From an uncultured Gammaproteobacteria bacterium (GTDB lineage Bacteria > Pseudomonadota > Gammaproteobacteria > GCA-002705445 > GCA-002716945), in assembly GCA_902632305.1 (NCBI GenBank), contig CACPCG010000004.1, positions 120,001-160,645 of the forward strand: a stretch of DNA of 40,645 bases. Direction: 5' to 3'. The notes below the pieces were generated by a model. It ran no database searches. It had not been told where the DNA came from and was given only the letters and a program-made list of their open reading frames with translations. Each line of letters begins with the position of its first letter. Position 1 is the stretch's first letter. Below, in pieces: positions 26,468-33,571 of this stretch. A program made the position numbers and the translations under genes.

Positions 26468-26688
26468 TTAATATTGTCGCGCTTTTGTTATTTATCATGG
26501 TAGTACTCACATTAATCAATGGTATGCTTTTTTTCAAAAAGTTAATTAAACTTCAAGAAGAAAATAATAACCTATTGAAAAAATTATTAAGTGCTGAATC
26601 AGACGAAAGTACGGGGAAAGCCATGCCTTCTGAAGATATTGAAAAATTAAAAGCAGAATTTTTGAAGAATAGGAAAAAATATGACTGA
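26464..26688 (+). CDS. Small single-pass membrane protein, unknown
   Basis: 74 residues. One N-terminal membrane helix (about 3-24, [21 protein letters not shown]) is followed by a charged, probably coiled-coil tail ([21 protein letters not shown]) and an acidic/basic C-terminus. It does not have the TatA hinge signature. ATGA overlap with bcp and an 8-nt overlap (ATGACTGA) with the HIT gene support it as a real, coupled gene. Function unknown. Confidence 0.65.
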   Translation: MINIVALLLFIMVVLTLINGMLFFKKLIKLQEENNNLLKKLLSAESDESTGKAMPSEDIEKLKAEFLKNRKKYD

Positions 26689-27019
26689 TAATATATTTCT
26701 TAAAATTATCAATAAAGAAATTCCAGCTGAAATAATATATGAAGATGAAATAACATTAGCCTTCAATGATATTAGTCCTCAAGCACCAGTTCATATTCTT
26801 GTTATTCCCAAAAAAGAAATAAAGAAATTATCTACATCCGAAACAGCAGATAAGGAATTGTTGGGTCACTTAATGATTACCGCAAAAAAGATTGCCAGTG
26901 ATCTAGAACTTAATGATTACCGACTTGTAGTTAATAACGGAGCGGAAGCTGGACAAACGGTTTTTCATTTACATATCCATATTCTTGCAGGCAGACCTTT
27001 TGGCTGGCCACCTGGGTGA
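26681..27019 (+). CDS. hinT: HIT-family purine nucleoside phosphoramidase
   Basis: 112 residues of the HINT branch: [50 protein letters not shown]. The catalytic triad HLHIH is complete. It hydrolyses AMP-linked substrates such as AMP-lysine or adenylated intermediates. The C-terminal GWPPG end is typical of bacterial HinT. Last gene of the lptD-led run; convergent with the pyruvate-kinase-like gene with no spacer. Confidence 0.95.
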   Translation: MTDNIFLKIINKEIPAEIIYEDEITLAFNDISPQAPVHILVIPKKEIKKLSTSETADKELLGHLMITAKKIASDLELNDYRLVVNNGAEAGQTVFHLHIHILAGRPFGWPPG

Positions 27020-27787
27020 TTATTTTTTAAAAAACCCTAAAATCTTATCCATGAAATCAGAAAACGGATTTACTCGTAATTTTTCGGATTCTACAGTTAT
27101 TTCATCTACACATTTTACTGACCTAGCAGCATAAGGTCCATGTGAGGTCTCTTGATAAAGAGCAACATAATCAAAGCCCTCTTCTAGGGTATGTCCGATT
27201 TCAAAGTTCTCTTCTCTAGATTGAACTTGCCCAGTCATCAACGTTGGCATTAAGGCTAAATAAATAGGTTCGCAATTTTTTGATTTTGCTCGCTCAACGA
27301 CTTTTTCATCTACAATAATTTTTGAATCAGTCTCTATCATGGCAAAATCACATGCTTCAAAAAAGTCATCGGCGTCATCAACAGAATCAGTTTTGAGAAA
27401 TCTAACACATATTTTGCTATCTGATTGTATTTTTGAAGATAAACCTTGGAAAAAATCTAATCCCAATGATTTAGGGAATGTTACTATATCAGGTTTAACG
27501 TTATTCGAAAACGCAATGTATTCCTCTGTATTTGGAGACTCTTCATCTGTATCTAAATAAACTCTGGTGGTTAGATTACGTTTTGTTGATTGCCCTCTAA
27601 AAATCTCAATTCTATTTTTTGCAATATCCTCTCCATCGCTATGCAAGACTCTCGCAATGTCAACGCCTTCAATCCATTGACGAGCTATACCAGCCATCAA
27701 CATAGTAATTAATTCTTTTTCATTATCGGTAGAAGGTCCCAGCGTGGCAATTATAAAACTAAGTCTGTGTCTTCCATCATTTGACAT
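27020..27787 (-). CDS. Degenerate pyruvate-kinase-like barrel protein
   Basis: 255 residues, half a pyruvate kinase. Residues 10-64 (SFIIATLGPSTDNEKEL ... IARVLHSDGEDIAKNRIEIFR) match the kinase N-terminus with its ARxNxSHG region; residues 88-120 match the barrel part after the B domain; residues 185-230 (VQSREENFEIGHTLEEG ... ETSHGPYAARSVKCVDEI) match the TRAE ... GET segment. The B domain is absent, the catalytic lysine and ARGDLG metal segment are replaced (VRFLKTD ... AMIETDS), and there is no C-terminal allosteric domain. A catalytic role as pyruvate kinase is unlikely; a regulatory or new role is possible. AGAGGA before the ATG supports translation. Confidence 0.65.
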   Translation of the reverse strand: MSNDGRHRLSFIIATLGPSTDNEKELITMLMAGIARQWIEGVDIARVLHSDGEDIAKNRIEIFRGQSTKRNLTTRVYLDTDEESPNTEEYIAFSNNVKPDIVTFPKSLGLDFFQGLSSKIQSDSKICVRFLKTDSVDDADDFFEACDFAMIETDSKIIVDEKVVERAKSKNCEPIYLALMPTLMTGQVQSREENFEIGHTLEEGFDYVALYQETSHGPYAARSVKCVDEITVESEKLRVNPFSDFMDKILGFFKK

Positions 27788-27888
27788 ATCGTTTCCTCTT
27801 TAATTTCAATGTTATTCCGTTAAATATCGGTAATTATAACTCAATTTTTAACCATCCTACAATAGTAGTCTTATAAATTCAAAGATTG

Positions 27889-27894
27889 TATAAT
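27889..27894 (+). promoter_or_regulatory. Candidate -10 box (TATAAT), possibly giving a leaderless mRNA
   Basis: A perfect TATAAT ends 6 nt before the ATG at 27901. Transcription would then start at or next to the start codon. No convincing -35 is visible. Confidence 0.4.
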
Positions 27895-27900
27895 TTGTAT

Positions 27901-28677
27901 ATGATTGATGTGTTAATAAATCTTAAACTAGTTTTCTTTATTTTCTTTCTAATAGTATTTTTTTCATTAGAATTTTTCTTTAGTCAACGGAATACTGAGA
28001 AAAAATTTACAAGATTATTCTTCCACAGTTGTTTTGCAATATTTAACACAATTATTATGAGGATTCCTACGATATTTTTATTGTTGCCCATCCTTTTAAT
28101 TACTAATGACAATAATTACGGCTTACTAAATATTATGGAGTTCAATTTTCTCATTAAGGCAATATTGGCCTTTATACTGCTAGATTTTGCATTTTATTGG
28201 TTTCATAGGCTTAATCATATGAATAATTTTCTCTGGAGATTTCACAAAGTGCATCACTTAGACACTCAAATGGATGTTACTACTTCACTGAGATTTCATA
28301 TAGGCGAATTAATCATTTCATCAATATATAAATCTATCTTAATTATTTTCCTCGGTGTCCCTATGTCCGTCTTTATTTTTTATGAGATTATTCTCTCATT
28401 GTCAGCACAATTTCATCATGCAGATTTGAAGTTACCTGAGAGTATTGATCGACAGATAAGTAAAATTATAGTTACACCAAAATATCATACAAATCATCAC
28501 ACAGTTGCGATAGAAAGTAGGAATGCTAACTTTGCATCAATCCTTACAATCTGGGACTACCTGTTTTTTTCACTCAAAGCAGCTGATAATGGAGAAAGAC
28601 GCTACCTAGGCGTCAAAGAAAGGGATAAGCAATTTGGCTTTATTATTAACTTAAAAGAACCATTCATTAACAATTAA
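27901..28677 (+). CDS. Fatty acid hydroxylase / sterol desaturase family membrane enzyme
   Basis: 258 residues with several hydrophobic segments and the histidine clusters of the di-iron hydroxylase superfamily: HRLNH near residue 103, HKVHH near 117, and late HTNHH near 201, plus HH at 178-179. Members hydroxylate or desaturate lipids, sterols or carotenoids; the substrate here is unknown. ATG at 27901 is preferred to the upstream in-frame TTG at 27886, which lies inside the putative -10 box. Stands between a divergent pyruvate-kinase-like gene and a promoter that starts right at its stop codon. Confidence 0.85.
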   Translation: MIDVLINLKLVFFIFFLIVFFSLEFFFSQRNTEKKFTRLFFHSCFAIFNTIIMRIPTIFLLLPILLITNDNNYGLLNIMEFNFLIKAILAFILLDFAFYWFHRLNHMNNFLWRFHKVHHLDTQMDVTTSLRFHIGELIISSIYKSILIIFLGVPMSVFIFYEIILSLSAQFHHADLKLPESIDRQISKIIVTPKYHTNHHTVAIESRNANFASILTIWDYLFFSLKAADNGERRYLGVKERDKQFGFIINLKEPFINN

Positions 28678-28706
28678 TTGACATATTGCTGGGTTTTTGA
28701 TGTAAT
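28678..28706 (+). promoter_or_regulatory. Strong sigma-70 promoter for the leader RNA
   Basis: Perfect -35 TTGACA (28678-28683), 17-nt spacer, -10 TGTAAT (28701-28706, five of six). Start of transcription expected near 28712-28714. The -35 begins immediately after the stop codon of the upstream hydroxylase gene. Confidence 0.8.
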
Positions 28707-28711
28707 ACGAA

Positions 28712-28858
28712 TACGCCGTTTTGATATCAGCTTGCCGGCGTAAAAAAGCTAAAGCGATCGGTAACCACCAATGCTTTAGTATTAGGTGGTTTTTTTTTGG
28801 TAGTTGATCTTCAGCTTGTGACCAAACCGATCAGGTAAACACTAAAGAGGAGAAAAAA
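28712..28858 (+). promoter_or_regulatory. Structured leader RNA with terminator, candidate riboswitch/attenuator
   Basis: The predicted 5' end forms a hairpin (28712-28718 with 28736-28742, 7 bp). Its loop segment AGCTT (28729-28733) can pair with AAGCT (28746-28750) after an A-rich linker, an H-type pseudoknot layout. CTAAAGC (28749-28755) can instead pair with GCTTTAG (28773-28779), which is the loop of the terminator at 28763-28798. ACTAAAG (28841-28847), joined to the Shine-Dalgarno, can pair with the same loop. Shared, mutually exclusive partners fit a switch. It does not match a riboswitch consensus I know. An 87-nt stand-alone small RNA is the alternative. Confidence 0.55.
28763..28798 (+). 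terminator. Intrinsic terminator inside the leader
   Basis: AACCACC (28763-28769) pairs with GGTGGTT (28785-28791); three more A-T pairs extend it past a bulged A, and the loop is GCTTTAGT. Eight to nine U follow (28790-28798). It lies 60 nt upstream of the next gene and no promoter is visible between them. Confidence 0.85.
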
Positions 28859-29221
28859 ATGAGTAAAATAGATAGTAGTATAGAACTTGATAATCCATTA
28901 AGTTCTTCAAAAATTGGTGCTACAGATGGATTTGTAAAAGTAGGATTTTACAAAGACGGTAGACTAGATAATGACATACCTGTAGTTGATATTAATGATG
29001 CGCTCAGGACCGTTATCTGTAATAGCAAAGTTACAATCAATCCTTACAACATTTCTAAAAAAAATGGCTTCTTTGAAATTGTTCTACCAAGGAACATAAG
29101 AGGTAGTCTTGCAAATTTAATTATCGTGAAGACACTTACTAATATTGGACTGAAATATAAATCTAATAGTTGTAAATTGGAGGTTGATGGTAATGAAAAA
29201 ACAATTTGTTTCCATTATTGA
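28859..29221 (+). CDS. Unknown 120-residue protein (first gene of leader-controlled pair)
   Basis: 120 residues with an excellent start: AAAGAGGAG ends 6 nt before the ATG. No signal peptide or membrane helix, so cytoplasmic. The N-terminal 20 residues are polar (SSIELDNPLSSSKIGATDG), followed by an apparently folded alpha/beta part (FVKVGFYKDGRL, NDALRTVICNSKVTI, FEIVLPRNIRGSLANLIIVKTL). No family recognised. It overlaps the next gene by 29 nt, pointing to joint expression. Function not assigned. Confidence 0.75.
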   Translation: MSKIDSSIELDNPLSSSKIGATDGFVKVGFYKDGRLDNDIPVVDINDALRTVICNSKVTINPYNISKKNGFFEIVLPRNIRGSLANLIIVKTLTNIGLKYKSNSCKLEVDGNEKTICFHY

Positions 29222-29546
29222 ACAATTAACGTGGATTCCAATTAGTTATAGACATGACGGTCTGCAAGGTATCGTTAATGAACTGAGATTGTTATTTACT
29301 GGTATGACTGTTAGATATAATGGCAAAGTTAAGGTTATTGATACAACCTTTGCAAAATACAGAAACTACAAAAGAAAAGGTTTAGAGAGTCTAACACTTC
29401 TATATAAATCTTATGATGGAAAAAAGGCAGCAATACACTTCGGGGAGAATAATCCTTGGAATTGGATGCCAAAATTTATACAGATGAAGTTAAGGGCTAG
29501 AGGGGATCTTCCAAAAACACATATAATCAAAGGATGGGAAGATTAA
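29193..29546 (+). CDS. Unknown basic 117-residue protein (second gene of the pair)
   Basis: 117 residues from ATG 29193, chosen because TTGGAGG (29177-29183) lies 9 nt upstream; ATG 29187 is only 3 nt from it. The protein is lysine- and arginine-rich (KYRNYKRKG, QMKLRARGD) and has no membrane helix; a tryptophan-rich segment NNPWNWMPKFI is near the C-terminus. A nucleic-acid or ribosome contact would suit the composition, but this is speculation. Ends just before a GC-rich hairpin. No family recognised. Confidence 0.72.
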   Translation: MKKQFVSIIEQLTWIPISYRHDGLQGIVNELRLLFTGMTVRYNGKVKVIDTTFAKYRNYKRKGLESLTLLYKSYDGKKAAIHFGENNPWNWMPKFIQMKLRARGDLPKTHIIKGWED

Positions 29547-29574
29547 AAAAAACACCCCCTCGTGAGAGGGGGTG
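29547..29574 (-). terminator. GC-rich terminator between convergent operons
   Basis: A 9-bp GC-rich stem (29553-29561 with 29566-29574) has a GTGA loop. Read on the minus strand it is followed by a run of seven to eight U (29545-29552), so it terminates the alkB-like gene; on the plus strand it may also stop the unknown pair, though without a U-run. Confidence 0.85.
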
Positions 29575-29628
29575 CAATCAAGTCCATTTGAATTTTATAT
29601 TTCCTATAAAACTCTCCCTATAAACTAC

Positions 29629-30822
29629 TTAACTTTCAATTGGGAAAGATAGCTCATCGCCATCGAAACGTGTGCCTTCGTAACCAACTTCTTTGTTGAT
29701 TCTTGCAGCAATACCTTTCTCTGCGTCTGTTGCAAACTTCTCATCCCATGTTGCAAGTCTTTTTCTCATGTACCAGTGCCATAGTGGTGGTACAAGCGCT
29801 AATGCGAAAATTGTGAAATAACCCCAACCTGTGTTAGGCGCGCCCACATTTTCAAGCTCCCAGAAATGGGTTTCACCACGATCATGATGATCTGCTTGAC
29901 GGCCGATTTCAATAAAGAACCAGCTTGTGAAAAGCGTGTTGTTATCCCAGTTATGACGATAGTCAATTGGCTGATCTTTGACACGAATTAAACCGTAGTG
30001 CTCAAGATAGTTCAATGCTTCTAATTCGAAGTTTGAAACAACCCATACTACAGTAAGTGCTGCTACACCAACCCAACCACCAGCTGCAAAGAATAATGCA
30101 ACTGAAGGTACTGACATTAAGTAACCTCTAATCCAACGGTTTTGCCATGAGATGAAAGATTTACCCATACGTCCAAGTCTTTCTTTTTCCATATTGAAAA
30201 GGAATTTTGACTGACCTAGATATGAAAGCATATAGTGACCATAAATCGTACGACCGCGAGGTGCAGTTGCAGGATCATCCTCACTTGCTAATTCTAGGTG
30301 ATGGTTATAAACATGTGCATAACAGAAATGTGCTGAACCAGAAAGGGCCATTGTTGCTCTTGAAATTAAGAACCCAAAACCTTTTGTGTGTGACAACTCA
30401 TGTCCGTATATGATACCAATACCTGCAAATATTCCAGTTGAAAGTGTTGCACCAATTAGGTCTAGACCTGTTATTCCTGAGGTAACTGGAATAATGCCAA
30501 ACAACATTGATGTAACTTCTACTGGCATACCTGACATATAACCGTAAACTCTCCATGCTAGTGCAAGTTGGAGTAATACGAAAACAGGTAACATTAAATA
30601 CATTACCAAGTTTTGAAATGCAGGGTTTGCAAGCGTATTTCCATTATCATCGTGCATTCTGCTTGATGCTTGCTTCTTAATTGCTGTATCTATAAAGATA
30701 CCAACAAAAAGAAGAACAACGCCTGTCCACGCGAATGCTCCGCCTATAAGTACACCTGCAAACGCAACTAAAATTAGTGACGGTGCAAGCAAATACTTCA
30801 TATTGTGTAAAATTTTTAACAT
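29629..30822 (-). CDS. AlkB-like membrane di-iron monooxygenase
   Basis: 397 residues with six or so membrane helices. Histidine boxes: HELSH (141-145), HVYNHH (170-175), the AlkB/XylM signature NYLEHYG (271-277), and a third box GRQADHH where the usual first histidine (LQRHSDHH) is Gln309. EDDPATA after box 2 also fits AlkB. Members hydroxylate alkanes, alkyl side chains or fatty acids using rubredoxin; no rubredoxin gene is in the window. The changed box suggests a distinct clade with another substrate. Codon choice and a perfect AGGAGGT ribosome binding site (30827-30833) suggest high expression. Confidence 0.85.
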   Translation of the reverse strand: MLKILHNMKYLLAPSLILVAFAGVLIGGAFAWTGVVLLFVGIFIDTAIKKQASSRMHDDNGNTLANPAFQNLVMYLMLPVFVLLQLALAWRVYGYMSGMPVEVTSMLFGIIPVTSGITGLDLIGATLSTGIFAGIGIIYGHELSHTKGFGFLISRATMALSGSAHFCYAHVYNHHLELASEDDPATAPRGRTIYGHYMLSYLGQSKFLFNMEKERLGRMGKSFISWQNRWIRGYLMSVPSVALFFAAGGWVGVAALTVVWVVSNFELEALNYLEHYGLIRVKDQPIDYRHNWDNNTLFTSWFFIEIGRQADHHDRGETHFWELENVGAPNTGWGYFTIFALALVPPLWHWYMRKRLATWDEKFATDAEKGIAARINKEVGYEGTRFDGDELSFPIES

Positions 30823-30927
30823 AACTACCTCCTAAGTAGTGAATATGTCCATATTTAAACGTACAACCATATTAAAATATTAACATTGTCTAATATATTT
30901 AATATTTGTTCGTGTTCTGTCCATAAC

Positions 30928-30954
30928 ATTATATTGACAATACAAGCATGTCAA
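30928..30954 (-). promoter_or_regulatory. Candidate promoter of the AlkB-like gene with inverted repeat
   Basis: On the minus strand, TTGACA (30949-30954) and TATAAT (30928-30933) are both perfect but 15 nt apart. The -35 is one arm of the inverted repeat TTGACA-N9-TGTCAA (30934-30954), which could be an operator. The leader to the gene would be about 100 nt. Confidence 0.5.
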
Positions 30955-31004
30955 GTTAAAAAACATTAATTTTATGGGATTTAGTAATTATTTGATAAAT
31001 ATAG

Positions 31005-31250
31005 CTATTTTGACTTATATTTACGTCGGAATTTAGCTACCCTGCCTTCTTTGGTCTCAATTCGACCTTTACCAGTGTAAAATGGATGTGACTCAGAAGA
31101 GGTCTCGATTTTATAGACAGGATACTCTTTACCATCTTCGTATTTCATTTTCTCTTTAGGCTTTAGAGTAGATGACAGCAAAAAACTAGTATTACTAGAC
31201 ACATCATGGAATATGATGGGCTGATATTGTGGGTGAGTATCTTTTTTCAT
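31005..31250 (-). CDS. rpmE2: 50S ribosomal protein L31 type B
   Basis: 81 residues from ATG 31250 (MKKDTHPQYQPIIFHD); the longer frame adds six residues unlike the family. SHPFYTGKGRIETKEGRVAKFRRKY is the type B ending. The CxxC zinc ligands of type A L31 are absent, so this is the zinc-independent form; in many bacteria it replaces the zinc form during zinc shortage. Monocistronic, divergent from cpdA. Confidence 0.95.
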   Translation of the reverse strand: MKKDTHPQYQPIIFHDVSSNTSFLLSSTLKPKEKMKYEDGKEYPVYKIETSSESHPFYTGKGRIETKEGRVAKFRRKYKSK

Positions 31251-31341
31251 AATGTGTAAATATAGCATAAATCATAAATAAAAAAGGATTTTTCTTATAA
31301 AATTCGCAGATGAAATGAGTATCATGTAAACTAGAAATTCT

Positions 31342-32085
31342 ATGAAAATGATACAAATATCAGATTTACACTTGTCTGAAAACAATGATTATCAAGTATT
31401 TGATGTAAATACATATGAGTGTGCTCAAAAAATTGTCAATCACATCTCTAAACATGAGACTGATGCTGATTGTCTTATCATTTCAGGAGATATTTCAAAC
31501 GATGAGAGTGCAGCATCATACAAACACTTGATGGAAATTATAAAAGATCTCGAAATCAAGGTGTATTTGATGCCAGGCAATCATGATTCAATTGAAAAAT
31601 TAAAATCATGCACTTCGCATGATTTAATAAATTCAACTCTATATTTTGAAAAAGATGAGTGGATTACATTTATGTTAAACACAAAAAAAGATGGGTCTCC
31701 TAATGGGTTCCTAAAAACTGACGAATTAAGAATACTCAAAGAAAAAATAAAACAGAATCAGGATAAATATTTCATGGTATTCATGCATCATCATCCAGTC
31801 CTGATTGGTTCAGATTCTATGGATAAAATGGTAATTGAGAACGCAGACCTTCTTCTAGATGTCATAAAAAATGAGAGTAAAATTCGAGGTGTTTCTTGGG
31901 GTCATGTTCATAATGTTTTTGAGGCTCAGCTGAATAAGGCGAAACTTTTCTCTACTCCGTCTACATGTTTTCAGTCAAAACCTAAATCTAAGACATTCAT
32001 TATCGACAAAAATGAAAAACCAGGATATAGGAGAATTGAACTTAGAAGCAATGGAGAAGTCCGCACCTCAGTCGCTAGAATCTAG
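31342..32085 (+). CDS. cpdA: Metallophosphoesterase, CpdA-like 3',5'-cAMP phosphodiesterase
   Basis: 247 residues with all class III cyclic-nucleotide phosphodiesterase metal motifs: ISDLHL (D-x-H), SGDISND, MPGNHDS, HHHPV and WGHVHN. Length and order fit CpdA, which lowers cAMP in the cytoplasm. Other calcineurin-like esterases share these motifs, so substrate is inferred. A second ATG six bases downstream is an equally possible start. Convergent with amt, 28 nt apart, with no visible hairpin. Confidence 0.85.
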   Translation: MKMIQISDLHLSENNDYQVFDVNTYECAQKIVNHISKHETDADCLIISGDISNDESAASYKHLMEIIKDLEIKVYLMPGNHDSIEKLKSCTSHDLINSTLYFEKDEWITFMLNTKKDGSPNGFLKTDELRILKEKIKQNQDKYFMVFMHHHPVLIGSDSMDKMVIENADLLLDVIKNESKIRGVSWGHVHNVFEAQLNKAKLFSTPSTCFQSKPKSKTFIIDKNEKPGYRRIELRSNGEVRTSVARI

Positions 32086-32113
32086 ATATTGCATGGAAAC
32101 AGTAAAAATTAAA

Positions 32114-33406
32114 TTAGTTATTGTATCCTTTCTCACCATGTTCTGTTAAATCAATGCCTGTCTCTTCGTTTTCATCAGATATCCTTAATCCCACAAGATT
32201 ATCAGTGAATTTTAGTGCTACATATGTGAATATCCCACACCAGACAATCGTAAAAATCACACCTATTATTTGGATTATAACTTGTTGTGAAATACTGCCA
32301 TCTAACCCTACTCCACCATACATTGATGATGCGAAGATACCAGTTAAAATTGTACCAAGTATTCCTCCAACACCATGAACTGGAAACACATCTAATGAAT
32401 CATCAATCATAAGAACTTTTTTAATGTATTGAGTGGCCTCATAACAAATCAAGCCAGCTGATATACCGATTATTAAAGCACCCATCGGCCCAACAAAACC
32501 TGATGCGGGTGTAATTGTTCCAAGACCAGCCACCATGCCTGTTACTATTCCCAGCACACTTGGTTTCCCCTGTTTCATCCATTCTCTGAACATCCATGCA
32601 AGTGAACCAGTAGCAGCTCCGATATGAGTTACTAGCATCGCCATTCCTGCTGACTGATCTGCTGCCAATGCAGAACCAGCATTAAATCCAAACCAACCTA
32701 CCCATAACATTGATGCGCCTGTAACAGTCATAGCAAGATTGTGCGGAGGCATTGGTGTTGATGGAAAGCCTTTTCTTTCTCTTAACATGACTGCCGCAAC
32801 AAGCGCAGCGATGCCTGCATTTACGTGCACCACTGTTCCTCCTGCAAAATCGAGCAAACCTAGCTCTCCAAGCCAGCCTCCTCCCCAAACCATATGACAA
32901 ATTGGAGCGTAAACAAAAGTCATCCAAATGATACTGAAGACCAGCATGGCAGAAAATTTCATTCTCTCTGCAAAACCGCCAACTATCAAGGCAGGAGTAA
33001 TTATAGCGAAAGTAAGCTGGAACATTGCAAATACTGTCTCAGGTATATCACCTGATAGGTCGCTAGCTGTAAGAGAAGAGAGAAAGAGATTGTCAAAGTT
33101 TCCTACAAAAGCATTAAGTGATCCTCCGTCACCAAATGTCCAACTATATAAGTACACAACCCATAAAACTGAGATTGTACAAGTTAAGGCGAAACACTGC
33201 ATAAGTACAGATAAAACATTTTTACTTCTTACAAGTCCTGCATAAAACAATGCTAGACCTGGTAAAGTCATAAAAAGTACCAAAACAGTGGATGTTAGAA
33301 TCCATGAGGTATTGGCATGCGATAAAGTATCTGCAAATACAGGTTCTACAAAAAGACCTAAAAACATTAGTCCAACTAAATTTAAAAAGATATTCATTTT
33401 TTTCAT
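32114..33406 (-). CDS. amt: Ammonium transporter
   Basis: 430 residues: a signal peptide (1-25, ending VFA) and 11 membrane helices. The conserved pore parts are DFAGGTVVHVNAG, with the first pore histidine, and DVFPVHGVGGILG, with the second. The C-terminal ISDENEETGIDLTEHGEKGY is the cytoplasmic tail that contacts PII proteins. No glnK is adjacent, unlike the usual glnK-amt pair. It imports ammonium across the inner membrane. AGGAG lies about 6-7 nt upstream of the ATG, and a sigma-54-like promoter lies further up. Confidence 0.97.
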   Translation of the reverse strand: MKKMNIFLNLVGLMFLGLFVEPVFADTLSHANTSWILTSTVLVLFMTLPGLALFYAGLVRSKNVLSVLMQCFALTCTISVLWVVYLYSWTFGDGGSLNAFVGNFDNLFLSSLTASDLSGDIPETVFAMFQLTFAIITPALIVGGFAERMKFSAMLVFSIIWMTFVYAPICHMVWGGGWLGELGLLDFAGGTVVHVNAGIAALVAAVMLRERKGFPSTPMPPHNLAMTVTGASMLWVGWFGFNAGSALAADQSAGMAMLVTHIGAATGSLAWMFREWMKQGKPSVLGIVTGMVAGLGTITPASGFVGPMGALIIGISAGLICYEATQYIKKVLMIDDSLDVFPVHGVGGILGTILTGIFASSMYGGVGLDGSISQQVIIQIIGVIFTIVWCGIFTYVALKFTDNLVGLRISDENEETGIDLTEHGEKGYNN

Positions 33407-33429
33407 ATTGTTGCTCCTATAGGTTTATA

Positions 33430-33446
33430 TGCACGAAATATGCCAA
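33430..33446 (-). promoter_or_regulatory. Sigma-54-type promoter upstream of amt
   Basis: On the minus strand the 17-mer TTGGCATATTTCGTGCA has the -24 GG and -12 GC at the exact 10-nt spacing and matches the consensus at most fixed positions. Transcription would start near 33420, leaving a 13-15 nt leader with the Shine-Dalgarno. Nitrogen control of amt through NtrC and sigma-54 is the standard arrangement in proteobacteria. Confidence 0.6.
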
Positions 33447-33571
33447 CTTCGTAATTATTTGCTATAAATATTCGCATCAAGTAACCTTATATATGTGTGT
33501 ATTGAATCGCCGGAATTAAATCAAATGTATATAAAATTAGGTGCACAAAACTATCACACAGGCGCACTAAT

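Noticed and set aside
28712-28750. preQ1-I or SAM-II riboswitch
   Set aside because: The pseudoknot layout is similar, but the conserved loop nucleotides of these classes are not found and no related biosynthesis or transport gene follows.
29629-30822. Horizontal transfer of the AlkB-like gene because its codon use looks richer in GC
   Set aside because: Strong Shine-Dalgarno and codon choice can be explained by high expression; no mobile element or repeat flanks it.
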